The notes beneath the pieces are model-generated. The model saw nothing but the letters and a program-made list of their open reading frames with translations, searched no databases and was not told where the DNA came from. From assembly GCF_000827885.1 (NCBI RefSeq), contig NZ_JTKH01000005.1, positions 52,073 to 116,072 on the forward strand: a DNA stretch of 64,000 nt. Reading direction: 5' to 3'. A program made the position numbers and the translations under genes. This DNA comes from Vibrio renipiscarius. GTDB lineage: Bacteria; Pseudomonadota; Gammaproteobacteria; Enterobacterales; Vibrionaceae. Below, piece by piece: positions 18,195 through 27,698 of the stretch (the stretch's first letter is position 1; each line of letters opens with the position of its first letter).

Positions 18195-20273
18195 ATGTCT
18201 CAACTTCTTTCTGCTATTCCTCTTACTTCACTGACGGGCGTTGGTGCCAAGGTGGCCGAGAAGCTCGAAAAAGTTGGCCTCAACAGTGTGCAAGACTTGC
18301 TGTTCCACCTGCCGCTACGTTACGAAGATCGCACTCGAGTTTATCCGATGATAAAACTGCATGCCGGCCTGTGGGCGGCGGTGCAAGGTAAAGTGATGAG
18401 CGCCGATACCCTGTTTGGTAAGCGCAAAATGCTGACGGTAAAAATCAGCGATGGCAACGGCACGGTGGCGCTGAAGTTTTTTAACTTTACCGCCGGGATG
18501 AAAAACAACTTTGCTGAAGGCAAAACGGTGCATGCCTTTGGGGAAATCAAGCGCGGCAATTTTGGTTTGGAGATCGTCCATCCAGATTACAAATTCTATG
18601 CGCCTAACCAGCCAGCCGAAATAGAGCAAAGCTTAACACCGGTTTACCCAACCACTGAAGGCTTGCGTCAACTGACCTTACGCAACTTAACCGATCAAGC
18701 CTTAGCGTTATTAGATAAAGCCGCGGTGCAAGAGTTGCTACCAAGCGGGCTTTATCCACATCAAACGACCCTTGCTCAAGCACTGCATACCATCCATCGA
18801 CCAACGCCAGATATCGATTTGGCCCTATTTGATGAAGGTAAGCACCCCGCTCAAGTTCGCTTGATCATGGAAGAGCTACTGGCACAAAACCTATCTATGC
18901 TGGCCGTACGCAGCAAAGGCCAACAAGATGTGGCCATTGCACTGCCCGAAGTCCAGCAACTAAAACAGCAGCTACTGGCACAACTGCCCTTCTCTCCGAC
19001 CAACGCTCAAGCACGCGTCGTGAATGAAATTGAACAAGATCTCGCGAAACCACATCCCATGATGCGCTTAGTGCAAGGCGATGTGGGCTCAGGTAAAACC
19101 TTAGTCGCGGCACTCGCGGCCGTGCGCGCGATTGAACACGGCTATCAAGTCGCTCTTATGGCACCAACCGAACTGCTCGCCGAGCAACACGCGATCAACT
19201 TTGGCCATTGGCTTGAATCGATGGGGATCAAAGTAGGTTGGCTGGCCGGAAAACTAAAAGGCAAAGCCAAAGAAGCACAATTAGCCAGCATTGCCAGTGG
19301 TGAAGCCAAAATGGTCGTTGGCACTCATGCCTTATTCCAAGAACATGTTGCCTTCCATAACCTGGCTTTAGTCATCATTGATGAGCAGCACCGCTTCGGT
19401 GTTCATCAGCGTTTAGAACTGCGAGCTAAAGGCGAGAAACAAGGCAGCTTCCCGCACCAGTTGATCATGACGGCGACGCCAATCCCACGCACCTTAGCAA
19501 TGACGGCTTACGCCGATCTAGAAACCTCCGTGATTGATGAGCTACCACCGGGTCGCACCCCAATCCAAACCGTCGCCATTCCCGATACTAAGCGCGATGA
19601 CATCGTCGAGCGGGTACGCAATGCCTGTTTGAACGAAGGCAAGCAAGCCTATTGGGTATGTACCTTGATTGATGAATCGGAGGTACTCGAAGCGCAAGCC
19701 GCGGCCGATACCGCCGAAGAGCTGCAACGCATTCTGCCCGATGTCAAAATCGGCTTAGTGCATGGCCGCATGAAAGCGGCAGAGAAACAAGCGGTGATGA
19801 AGGCGTTCAAAGACAACGAATTGCACCTGCTCGTGGCCACAACCGTAATTGAAGTCGGCGTGGACGTCCCCAATGCCAGCTTGATGATCATAGAAAACCC
19901 AGAGCGCTTAGGTCTGGCGCAATTACACCAATTACGCGGCCGTGTAGGCCGAGGAACCGTTGCGAGTCACTGTGTACTGCTGTATCACTTACCGCTGTCG
20001 AAAACGGCTCAGAAACGCTTAGGTGTACTAAGAGAAAGTAACGACGGCTTTGTGATTGCACAGCGTGATTTGGAAATCCGTGGTCCGGGTGAATTACTGG
20101 GCACCAAACAAACGGGCATGGCCGATTTTAAGATTGCAGACTTAGTTCGCGATCAGCGCTTGATCCCAGAAGTTCAACGCATTGCGCGCCACATTCACGA
20201 CCAATACCCGCACAATGCCAGCGCGATCATCGAACGTTGGTTGGGCGAGCGTGATATTTACGCCAAAGCTTAA
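18195..20273 (+). CDS. recG: ATP-dependent DNA helicase RecG
   Basis: RecG remodels stalled forks and branch-migrates Holliday junctions and R-loops. The 692-residue product has the N-terminal wedge/OB domain (LTSLTGVGAKVAEKLEKVGL, then YEDRTRV), Walker A GDVGSGKTLVA (about residues 294-304), the DEQHRFG box II, MTATPIPRTL motif III, and RGRVGRG motif VI. The frame is open upstream to 18081, but the Met at 18195 gives MSQLLSAIPL and the normal family length. The 188 bases after trmH hold the dyad described above. Confidence 0.96.
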   Translation: MSQLLSAIPLTSLTGVGAKVAEKLEKVGLNSVQDLLFHLPLRYEDRTRVYPMIKLHAGLWAAVQGKVMSADTLFGKRKMLTVKISDGNGTVALKFFNFTAGMKNNFAEGKTVHAFGEIKRGNFGLEIVHPDYKFYAPNQPAEIEQSLTPVYPTTEGLRQLTLRNLTDQALALLDKAAVQELLPSGLYPHQTTLAQALHTIHRPTPDIDLALFDEGKHPAQVRLIMEELLAQNLSMLAVRSKGQQDVAIALPEVQQLKQQLLAQLPFSPTNAQARVVNEIEQDLAKPHPMMRLVQGDVGSGKTLVAALAAVRAIEHGYQVALMAPTELLAEQHAINFGHWLESMGIKVGWLAGKLKGKAKEAQLASIASGEAKMVVGTHALFQEHVAFHNLALVIIDEQHRFGVHQRLELRAKGEKQGSFPHQLIMTATPIPRTLAMTAYADLETSVIDELPPGRTPIQTVAIPDTKRDDIVERVRNACLNEGKQAYWVCTLIDESEVLEAQAAADTAEELQRILPDVKIGLVHGRMKAAEKQAVMKAFKDNELHLLVATTVIEVGVDVPNASLMIIENPERLGLAQLHQLRGRVGRGTVASHCVLLYHLPLSKTAQKRLGVLRESNDGFVIAQRDLEIRGPGELLGTKQTGMADFKIADLVRDQRLIPEVQRIARHIHDQYPHNASAIIERWLGERDIYAKA

Positions 20274-20331
20274 CGACAACCCTCGCGATCAAAGCACAGC
20301 GTTAAAACCTTCCTTTCTATTGGGCTTGAAC

Positions 20332-20360
20332 CAAAAAAAGACCCTGCATCACGCAGGGCC
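20332..20360 (-). terminator. Rho-independent terminator of the chitobiase gene
   Basis: A CCCTGC / GCAGGG stem with a five-base loop is followed by seven T on the minus strand. On the plus strand there is only a weak tail, so recG may end here less efficiently. Confidence 0.8.
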
Positions 20361-20397
20361 TTGGCTTACCAACAACATAAATTCTTGGGTTCAGTAA

Positions 20398-23055
20398 TTA
20401 TTTCACTGATGTCACACGACTGGCTTTCTCACCGGTGGCCGATACCGAGCGAATGAAGACTTCACCCATCACGGCTGGGCGTTGACTGTCTGCGTAAGTT
20501 AGCCAATTTTCGCCATCGATTGAGTATTGCAGCTCAATACCTGGGAACGCACTGTTCATGGCTAACTTGCCGTTTTCAATTTTCGCACCCGGTACTGGTA
20601 GACGGTAATCAATGCCCGCTTTTTCCAGCTTCGCCAATTCACGTTGACCAAGTACGTTCGCAAAGCGGTTGTAATCTTGATTACGTGCTTCTTTATCAAC
20701 TAGGTTGGTGTTTTGCGAGTATTCAACGCCCACTTGGTAGTCGTTTTCCCACTCAGCTTCATGCCAAGCACGCTCAGCGGCAGCTAGTACGCGAGGGAAG
20801 ACCATGTATTCGTACTGCTCATCAGTACGCACCGTTTCAGACCAAAGTTGCGCTGACAAGCCGTAGAACGGTTTCGCTTCAATGGTGCCTTTACCCGTGA
20901 AACCATTGCCATCACGGTCCAATGAGGTTTCCGCGTTTTGTGGCATGTTTTCCGGTGCAAAACCAAACATCTTGCGTGTATCGGTTGCACGAGTTGCCCA
21001 GTAGTAACCGCGCTCTTGAGGATCCGCTTCGTAAGGCATATCCATGTAAACGTAATCTGGGTTAGAGACAATTACGTCATAGCCTTTTTCAGACCATTCG
21101 TACACTGAAGACGTACCGCCCCAGTAAAGAACATCCCAGAAGTTTACGCGGGTATTTTCAGTTGCGAAGGCTTTCTCGCCACCTTCACTGTATTTCAAAC
21201 CATCTTGCCAAGCTTGGAAGTTAGGGATGCCTTTTGCTGCCACAATCTTCGACACTTCTTCGGCAAAGTAACTTGGTAGATGGCCGTAATCGCTCACCGT
21301 ACCGTTTTCAATTAGGGTCTTACATTGTGGTGACTTCGCGAATGGCTTGTCTTGTTGAGACAGGTCAATCGTGCCTTTCCAGTTCACTTTCTCTTCTGCG
21401 TTTACATCTTGGAAGCCTGCGCCCAATTTGATGTTCTTCGCTTCATCGCCACCAAAGTGCCATGTAGTGAGAGGGGCGCCCGCTTCTTGGTGCATTGCCG
21501 CCACTTCAGAGATCACTTTGTCAACAAAGCGGGTTGAAGAATCAAGACACGGGTTGATAAAGCTGTGCTTATCGTAGAACTGAACCGTCGTGACGTTCGA
21601 GCTATCTTGCGGGTCCATCAAACGGTATTCGTTCGCTTGTTCTGTTTGGCCTGCCGCCATTAAGCGATCGTAACGCGCTTCCATTGAAACCACTGCAGAA
21701 CGCGCGTGCGCTGGCATGTCGATTTCAGGGATCACTTCAATGTTACGTGCTTTGGCGTATTTCAGAATTTCAACATAATCGGTTTTGCTAAAGTAGCCTG
21801 AACCGAAGTTATCTGAAGTAGGACCAGAACCTAACTGTGGTAACAGACATTGTTGCTCATCAAGGTCAAAGCAACGCTGGCCGCCGATATCCGTTAACTC
21901 AGGAAGGCCTGGAATTTCTAAACGCCAACCTTCATCATCGGTTAAGTGAAGGTGTAGCTTGTTCATCTTGTAAGCCGCCATTTGGTCTAGCGTGGCGAGA
22001 ATCGCGTCTTTACTGTGGAAGTTACGCGCCACATCCACCATGACACCACGGTAATCAAAGCGCGGCGCATCGATGATGCGGATTTGTGGCAATGTTGCTT
22101 CTTCGCCCATCAAGCCATCAGCCAAACCGAAGATAGATTGCACGCCGTAGAACAGGCCAGCTTGGTCAAACGCGACAATCTTGATGCCTTGCTCGCCAAT
22201 CACGAGTTCGTAAGCACCTGCTTTGGCTAAATCTTCTGGAAATTCACTCGGTACAATGCTGGTCTCAACCGCAAGCTCACCCGCTAGGTTGATGTCCAAT
22301 AATGCGCCGCGTGCTTGTAATGCTTTGAATTGTTCCGCGCTGAATAAGGTGCTTGGTAGCGCAAGACCTTGAGCAAGGCTCACTGAACCGGTACCCGCTT
22401 CAACATGCAGTGGGGTTGGCAGTAAGGTCGTTGAGACATCTTGCTGAGCAAGATCCGCGTTCTTCTCAAAGCGCGTTACGGCATTAGCAAAAACGTTGTT
22501 GTCATCGGGTGTGCGTTTTAGGTTGTCACCTTCAAGGCCAGAAACAAAACTAGCAACATCTTCCGTATTCAGTGATGCGATCATCTTTGGCTGAGCATCA
22601 GGAGCGGTCACAAATGCACCCGGCATAAAGTCGGTCGCAAATAATTGCCAGTACTCACCAATCAAACCCAACTCGACTTTTTCGCCAGCCGCAAAGCCAT
22701 CAAACTTATCCGTAGGTTCCAGCTTATGTAGATCCCCCGTAATACGAGTGACTTTAAACTGCTCATTGTCGACGTCTAAGATTAAACGAATGCTGTGGAA
22801 GTAAATTGCCCACTCTTTTGAGTCAACGGCTGCGCCTTGGTTATCTAAAGTCATGATAACTTTATTGCACGATGCCCACTCCGCACCGAGGTTTTCACAT
22901 GCGAGACCATCGTTCGCACCGTGATTAGTCATGACTTGATAGTTGATATCTAAGTTATCTGCTAGTGAATCTACCACGCTTTGTGGGCTCTGCAGCGAAG
23001 AACAACCGGCCAAAGTTGCTAACACTGAAACTGCGATCATAGTTGGTTTCAACAT
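20398..23055 (-). CDS. chb: Outer-membrane lipoprotein chitobiase (GH20 beta-N-acetylhexosaminidase)
   Basis: The 885-residue product has a lipoprotein signal (MLKPTMIAVSVLATLAGC, lipidated Cys near residue 18) followed by an N-terminal carbohydrate-binding domain, the GH20 N-domain, and the TIM barrel with HLHLTDDEGWRLEI and the catalytic pair in HFGGDEAKN (Asp and Glu about 537-538). A C-terminal Ig-like domain closes it. Length and layout match the V. harveyi chitobiase, which splits N,N'-diacetylchitobiose to GlcNAc. Frame upstream of 23055 is open but lacks a signal-like start. It lies alone with its own terminator. Confidence 0.93.
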   Translation of the reverse strand: MLKPTMIAVSVLATLAGCSSLQSPQSVVDSLADNLDINYQVMTNHGANDGLACENLGAEWASCNKVIMTLDNQGAAVDSKEWAIYFHSIRLILDVDNEQFKVTRITGDLHKLEPTDKFDGFAAGEKVELGLIGEYWQLFATDFMPGAFVTAPDAQPKMIASLNTEDVASFVSGLEGDNLKRTPDDNNVFANAVTRFEKNADLAQQDVSTTLLPTPLHVEAGTGSVSLAQGLALPSTLFSAEQFKALQARGALLDINLAGELAVETSIVPSEFPEDLAKAGAYELVIGEQGIKIVAFDQAGLFYGVQSIFGLADGLMGEEATLPQIRIIDAPRFDYRGVMVDVARNFHSKDAILATLDQMAAYKMNKLHLHLTDDEGWRLEIPGLPELTDIGGQRCFDLDEQQCLLPQLGSGPTSDNFGSGYFSKTDYVEILKYAKARNIEVIPEIDMPAHARSAVVSMEARYDRLMAAGQTEQANEYRLMDPQDSSNVTTVQFYDKHSFINPCLDSSTRFVDKVISEVAAMHQEAGAPLTTWHFGGDEAKNIKLGAGFQDVNAEEKVNWKGTIDLSQQDKPFAKSPQCKTLIENGTVSDYGHLPSYFAEEVSKIVAAKGIPNFQAWQDGLKYSEGGEKAFATENTRVNFWDVLYWGGTSSVYEWSEKGYDVIVSNPDYVYMDMPYEADPQERGYYWATRATDTRKMFGFAPENMPQNAETSLDRDGNGFTGKGTIEAKPFYGLSAQLWSETVRTDEQYEYMVFPRVLAAAERAWHEAEWENDYQVGVEYSQNTNLVDKEARNQDYNRFANVLGQRELAKLEKAGIDYRLPVPGAKIENGKLAMNSAFPGIELQYSIDGENWLTYADSQRPAVMGEVFIRSVSATGEKASRVTSVK

Positions 23056-23540
23056 CTTACTTACCTTGTGAACACTTACCGAAACAAGCAACCAAAACGG
23101 CTGCGCTTACCAAAAAAAGTACATCCAATGACGTCAAAATATAGGGAGTTATTTTTCGCAGTAAAATTAATCGATAGGATTCGGTGATCCAGTTCAAATT
23201 GGCCGAAATCAGAAAAATATAAAAAGTTTATTTTCAATAGGTTACGAGGCACGTCAAAATCATTAAAAATCTTTTGACGATATTTCTGCGATCTAAATCA
23301 CTACCGTTGATACATCAATCAATAACTTAAGTCGTTCATCGCTCTATTTACCAGCGCTCAAAATGAACTCACGTTAAATTTTCTCAGCAAAAACGTGAAT
23401 AAGATCGCCATTTCATCATCGTCAAGGCTCGTCAATATTGCTGTTTTGACAATTTTTCTCATGAGTAATAACAAGTCGCTAAACCTTTGAATGCCCAAAG
23501 TAAGTCATAAAGATGGCCATCGGCGATAACATTCAGGCAT
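23056..23540 (-). promoter_or_regulatory. 485-bp control region upstream of chb
   Basis: No gene is seen here. Close to chb a possible minus-strand promoter is TTTACT (23160-23165), 16 bases, TATATT (23138-23143), which would give a leader of about 75 bases. The rest is AT-rich with no clear CRP or ChiS/NagC site that I can defend. The length is large for a single promoter in this genome and fits a gene under catabolic control. Confidence 0.4.
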
Positions 23541-23563
23541 AAAAAAGCCCGCCGAAGCGAGCT
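23541..23563 (-). terminator. Rho-independent terminator of nudE-cysQ
   Basis: Minus-strand stem AGCTCGC / GCGGGCT with one G-T pair and a TTCG tetraloop, followed by six T. It lies 66 bases after the cysQ stop. A short CCTATG triplicate sits between (about 23587-23605). Confidence 0.85.
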
Positions 23564-23629
23564 CATTCATCATTATCCGATATCGAGGCCTATGCCTATG
23601 CCTATGCAGAGAGACAGGCAATTCATGAC

Positions 23630-24457
23630 CTAATCTTTCACCAGTAAGATGTCATGCCACGGTAATTGCTCATCACCCAAGACGATAAAGTTCGGGTTCT
23701 CTAACGTGTCACGCTCATTGTAAGAGAGCGGCTCAAGCAAAGTACTCAGAATACGCCCACCCGCCTCTTCAACGATACACTGCGTTGCCGCCGTATCCCA
23801 CTCACCAGTCGGACCTAAACGTAAGTAACAATCCACCGCCCCTTCGGCCACCAAGCACGCCTTCAACGCCGCAGAGCCCAATGGCACCAAGTCGTAGTTC
23901 CACGCACTACTCATGCGCTCCGTAATACGATTGATGTCTTGGCGACGACTGATGGCAATCGCAATCGGCTGCTGCGGACCTTCATGCTTATGCGTGGTGA
24001 TACGCACATTTTCGCTCATATCTGGAATCTTCCATGCGCCTTTGCCTTGGTAGGCATAGTAAGTCACCCCCGAAACTGGCCCATACACCACACCCATGAT
24101 CGGCTTGTTATTTTCAATTAAGGCAATGATGGTCGCAAAGTCCCCACTACGGGCAATAAACTCTTGCGTACCATCCAGCGGATCCACCAGCCAATAACGA
24201 TCCCACTGTGAGCGTTGTTCCAAGCTAATATCCGCCGCTTCCTCCGATAACACGGGAATATCAGGCGTGAGTTCAGACAACTTCTCGACGATGAACTTAT
24301 GCGCAGCAAGGTCGGCACTGGTAACCGGAGTTGAGTCACTTTTGGTGTACGCTTCGTACTGCTTGGTCTGATAAATATCTAAGATCAGTTGACCTGCAGT
24401 ACGTGCAATGTCAATCACAGCGGGAAGATGGTGAGAAAGGTCAGGGCTTATTGGCAT
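23630..24457 (-). CDS. cysQ: 3'(2'),5'-bisphosphate nucleotidase CysQ
   Basis: CysQ hydrolyses 3'-phosphoadenosine 5'-phosphate (PAP) to AMP, keeping sulfate assimilation from being inhibited. The 275-residue inositol-phosphatase-fold product has the metal site VLSEEAAD (about residues 69-76), the signature DPLDGTQEF (about 92-100) and the C-terminal GEWDTAA motif. It lies 25 bases after nudE, as one operon. Confidence 0.95.
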   Translation of the reverse strand: MPISPDLSHHLPAVIDIARTAGQLILDIYQTKQYEAYTKSDSTPVTSADLAAHKFIVEKLSELTPDIPVLSEEAADISLEQRSQWDRYWLVDPLDGTQEFIARSGDFATIIALIENNKPIMGVVYGPVSGVTYYAYQGKGAWKIPDMSENVRITTHKHEGPQQPIAIAISRRQDINRITERMSSAWNYDLVPLGSAALKACLVAEGAVDCYLRLGPTGEWDTAATQCIVEEAGGRILSTLLEPLSYNERDTLENPNFIVLGDEQLPWHDILLVKD

Positions 24458-24482
24458 AATCGTTCCTTGGGCGACGCACTTA

Positions 24483-25031
24483 TTATGATTTTAGATAGCG
24501 TAGAGCGAGCATCAATGCGGTAATACTGCGCGCTTCACAAAAGTCGAGATGGGTCAGCAGTTCTTCTGCTTGTGCCAATGGCCAACGCACGATCTCTAAT
24601 GGCTCAGGCTCATCCCCCAGCAATTGTTCCGCGTAGAGCTCTTGGCCAATAAACAGCGTCATCTTGCTTGAGAAATACGATGGCGCGAGGATCACCTCTT
24701 TTAATGGCACCAAGTTGTGAGCACCAAAACCAATTTCTTCTTTTAGCTCTCGATTCGCTGCCTCGATGGCGCTTTCACCAAGATCGATTAATCCTTTAGG
24801 AAAACCTAACTCGTAGCGCTCGGTGCCAGCCGCGTATTCACGCACCAGCAATAAATCACCTTGTTCGGTGACCGGCACAACCATGACCGCATGGCGATCA
24901 CTCGGACGCATACGTTCATACACACGTTCTTCGCCATTGCTAAAACGTAAATCAATCGCTTCAATCGTAAACAGTCGAGATTGCGCGACCGTCTGCTTAG
25001 CCAGAATTTCTGGTGGTGTCCGTTTGGCCAC
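24483..25031 (-). CDS. nudE: ADP compounds hydrolase NudE
   Basis: NudE is a Nudix enzyme that cleaves ADP-ribose, NADH and diadenosine polyphosphates. The 182-residue product contains a complete Nudix box, G-x5-E-x7-REL-KEE-IG, at about residues 80-102. It starts with GTG at 25031, 8 bases after AAGGAG. The order nudE-cysQ puts two small-nucleotide phosphohydrolases in one operon, a conserved arrangement in gammaproteobacteria. Confidence 0.94.
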   Translation of the reverse strand: MAKRTPPEILAKQTVAQSRLFTIEAIDLRFSNGEERVYERMRPSDRHAVMVVPVTEQGDLLLVREYAAGTERYELGFPKGLIDLGESAIEAANRELKEEIGFGAHNLVPLKEVILAPSYFSSKMTLFIGQELYAEQLLGDEPEPLEIVRWPLAQAEELLTHLDFCEARSITALMLALRYLKS

Positions 25032-25218
25032 AATGTTTCTCCTTCTCTAAGCAATAGATTCTTAATATATGAGAAGACAATACGTTAAACCAGTTTCTCA
25101 GCCGTCTTATTTTGAGAAAACCGAATCAATCGCACTATATCTTCCTTCTCTATCTCCGTCCGACTTAACGTTGTGTGGGTATATTCTGTAGGTATGCACA
25201 TCATTCAAACGGCAGATA

Positions 25219-25243
25219 CAAAAATGGAGCTCTAAGAGCTCCA
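25219..25243 (-). terminator. Rho-independent terminator of nfuA
   Basis: A perfect 8-bp stem, TGGAGCTC with its complement and a three-base loop, is followed by TTTTTG on the minus strand, 45 bases after nfuA. Confidence 0.85.
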
Positions 25244-25287
25244 TCTATCCATTCTTCAATCATCACTCACGTGGGATTGGTGACGCA

Positions 25288-25875
25288 TTAGTAGTAAGAG
25301 TGCTCACCACGGTCATGCTCAGTCGCATCACGAACCGCGGTTAGTTCGCCTTCAAACTGTTGCAGTAACTCTTTTTCGATGCCATCTTTTAGTGTCACAT
25401 CGACCATTGAACAACCGTTACAACCGCCGCCAAACGCAACAATTGCGATACCGTCTTCAGTGATTTCAACCAGACTCACGTGGCCACCGTGACCCGCCAG
25501 TTGTGGGTTAACTTGAGTTTGGATCGCGTATTCAACACGCTCTACAAGCGGTGCATCGTCCGACACTTTACGCATTTTTGCGTTCGGTGCTTTCAATGTT
25601 AACTGTGAACCCATCTTATCCGTAACGTAATCAATTTCTGCATCGTCTAAAAATGGCAGACTTAGCTCATCTACATACGCAGATAGCATTGGGAATGTCA
25701 GTTCAGTATCAGTAGCTTCTACAGCTTCTGGCGGACAATAAGAGACACCACACTCAGCATTTTGAGTGCCTGGGTTTACCACGAACACACGAATATTAGT
25801 GCCTTCAGGCTGCTGTGCAAGCAACTTGGCAAAGTGTTCTTGAGCGCTTTCAGTAATAGTAATTGTATTTGACAC
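25288..25875 (-). CDS. nfuA: Fe-S cluster carrier NfuA
   Basis: NfuA carries a [4Fe-4S] cluster to target enzymes, especially under oxidative stress or iron limitation. The 195-residue product has an N-terminal degenerate A-type carrier domain (about 1-90) and a C-terminal Nfu domain with the CNGC (CxxC) motif near residue 150 that binds the cluster between two subunits. It follows the comF-type gene by 92 bases on the same strand. The order with bioH is the usual gammaproteobacterial one. Confidence 0.96.
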   Translation of the reverse strand: MSNTITITESAQEHFAKLLAQQPEGTNIRVFVVNPGTQNAECGVSYCPPEAVEATDTELTFPMLSAYVDELSLPFLDDAEIDYVTDKMGSQLTLKAPNAKMRKVSDDAPLVERVEYAIQTQVNPQLAGHGGHVSLVEITEDGIAIVAFGGGCNGCSMVDVTLKDGIEKELLQQFEGELTAVRDATEHDRGEHSYY

Positions 25876-25967
25876 GACGAATACCTGAGTAATTTTGTAG
25901 GCTATTTGTTCACCATTCTACTCCTGAAAATTCTGAGATCTAGCCTTTTACGCATAATTGATCATGC

Positions 25968-26708
25968 TTAGCTATAACCGAATGATTCAGGAGTGCGGCA
26001 GATACAGTAAATATCAACATTTTTGACACCTTCATCAAGCAGTAATTTACATAATTGCTGCACAGTACTCCCTGTCGTCACCACATCGTCAACAATCACG
26101 ACCGAGTGAAGCTCGCCGACAGATTGCGTTAACCTGAACGCCCCACGCAAATTGCGCCGCCGCTGGGTTCGATCCATTCCTCGCTGCGCGCCCGTCACGC
26201 GAGTGCGTTTAAACAAGGAGACACAAGGCAGATCGAGTCGCTTAGCTAAAGCCCGCGCTAAATACTCACTCTGATTGAATCCACGCCATAGCTGACGACG
26301 CCAATGCAACGGGACATAACTGATGACTTGCACCTCCGTAACCTCCTGAATATTGGTGACAACTTGCTGAGTAAGCAGATCCGCTAACACCTCAACATAG
26401 CGAAGCTGGCGAGCAAATTTCAATTGTTGCACGTAATCCGACAGTGGCGGCGTATAGTCGCCAACGCAAACCAAGCGACGCCAAGGCGGTGGCTCAGAGA
26501 GACACGCCCCACAACGCTCCATCACCTGAGGGACCGCTAAGCCACAGCATTGGCAACGAACTTGTCGGCTCATCGCATCAATGCACGCTCGACACAATAA
26601 CCAAGGAAGCCGATCTTGATTATTACGAGGCTCTAAAGGCAACATACAATACTGGCAATAATGCGCGATCCAGGCCTGTCTGTTTTTCTGCCACCATTGC
26701 GTTACCAT
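25968..26708 (-). CDS. comF: ComF family phosphoribosyltransferase-like protein
   Basis: The 246-residue product has an N-terminal zinc-ribbon-like set of cysteines (CQYC, CRAC, CQCCG, CGAC within residues 20-90) and a C-terminal PRTase fold with VVIVDDVVTTGSTVQ, the PRPP-binding signature. ComF (GntX in E. coli) proteins are needed for natural transformation in several bacteria; Vibrios are naturally competent, so this is the likely role. A longer frame starts at 26807, but the Met at 26708 begins the conserved part. It is divergent from bioH with 77 bases between. Confidence 0.9.
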   Translation of the reverse strand: MVTQWWQKNRQAWIAHYCQYCMLPLEPRNNQDRLPWLLCRACIDAMSRQVRCQCCGLAVPQVMERCGACLSEPPPWRRLVCVGDYTPPLSDYVQQLKFARQLRYVEVLADLLTQQVVTNIQEVTEVQVISYVPLHWRRQLWRGFNQSEYLARALAKRLDLPCVSLFKRTRVTGAQRGMDRTQRRRNLRGAFRLTQSVGELHSVVIVDDVVTTGSTVQQLCKLLLDEGVKNVDIYCICRTPESFGYS

Positions 26709-26785
26709 AAGCGACTTCAGTGAATCATTTTCGTTGATCGTGGAGTGATAGTGCCGCGACCCTCGCAACAAGAAGGATGAAATAA

Positions 26786-27607
26786 GTGCGACAAACTGAG
26801 AGAACAAACCCAGCCTTACATTGGTCCACTTACGGCGCAGGGGAACATTTGGTGTTACTGCATGGTTGGGGAATGAATGGTGCCGTTTGGCAGCAAAGTA
26901 TTGATGCCCTTAGTCAGCACTATTGCGTGCATGTGGTCGATTTACCCGGCTTTGGTCACAGCCACCACTGCCACTTTTCGACGATCGAAGATTTAACCGA
27001 ACAAGTATTGCGTGACGCACCACCGCAAGCCATCTGGCTTGGTTGGTCTTTGGGTGGGTTGGTCGCCTCACACATTGCTTTGCATCACCCAGATCGGATG
27101 CTGGGATTCATCAGCGTTGCAAGCTCTCCCTGCTTTGCCGCAAAACCAAGCGATGACATCATCGGCCAAGCGCCGTGGCGAGGCATTCAAGCCAACGTGC
27201 TCAGCGCTTTTACTGCCCAGTTGATGGATGATTTTCAATTGACCATTGAGCGCTTCATGGCGTTGCAAGCCATCGGCAGTCCATCGGCTCGCCAAGATGT
27301 CAAAACACTCAAAAAAGCGGTGCTCTCTCGTCCTTCTCCAAATCAACAATCATTGCTCTCTGGTTTGCATTTGCTGGCAGAACTCGACTACCGCGCGCAG
27401 CTAGCCAACATCGAGGTACCCACCTTGCGTCTTTACGGCCGCTTGGACGGATTAGTGCCGATAAAAATAGCCAAAGAAGTCGATAAATTAATGCCAAACA
27501 GCCAAAGTTTCGTCTTCAATCAATCCTCTCACGCGCCTTTTATGACTGAGCCTGAGGCCTTTATTGAACAAGTGATCGGCTTTCAAAATCATAAATTAAT
27601 CGCATAA
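26786..27607 (+). CDS. bioH: Pimeloyl-ACP methyl ester carboxylesterase BioH
   Basis: BioH removes the methyl group that masks pimeloyl-ACP during biotin synthesis, leaving the product for BioF. The 273-residue alpha/beta hydrolase has the HGWGMNG oxyanion region (about residues 25-31), the nucleophile elbow GWSLGG (Ser near 82) and the C-terminal catalytic His in SSHAPF; an Asp in RLDGLVP completes the triad. The start is GTG at 26786 with AAGGA 8 bases upstream. The other biotin genes are not in this window. Confidence 0.94.
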   Translation: MRQTERTNPALHWSTYGAGEHLVLLHGWGMNGAVWQQSIDALSQHYCVHVVDLPGFGHSHHCHFSTIEDLTEQVLRDAPPQAIWLGWSLGGLVASHIALHHPDRMLGFISVASSPCFAAKPSDDIIGQAPWRGIQANVLSAFTAQLMDDFQLTIERFMALQAIGSPSARQDVKTLKKAVLSRPSPNQQSLLSGLHLLAELDYRAQLANIEVPTLRLYGRLDGLVPIKIAKEVDKLMPNSQSFVFNQSSHAPFMTEPEAFIEQVIGFQNHKLIA

Positions 27608-27612
27608 AACGT

Positions 27613-27639
27613 TAAATTTTTGACCATTTCCGCCGATAA
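27613..27639 (+). promoter_or_regulatory. Sigma-28 (FliA) promoter, consensus quality
   Basis: TAAA (27613-27616), exactly 15 bases, then GCCGATAA (27632-27639) matches the flagellar sigma-28 consensus TAAA-N15-GCCGATAA at every fixed base. It lies just after the bioH stop. The predicted transcription start near 27647 leaves a leader of about 50 bases before the small gene at 27699. Confidence 0.8.
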
Positions 27640-27698
27640 CTCAGTTAACTGACAGAACGATAGCCATGTCAGTGGGCGAAACTGAAGAGGTCTCAGTT

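Noticed and set aside
23587..23605. CCTATG repeated three times
   Set aside because: Too few copies to be more than a chance microsatellite.
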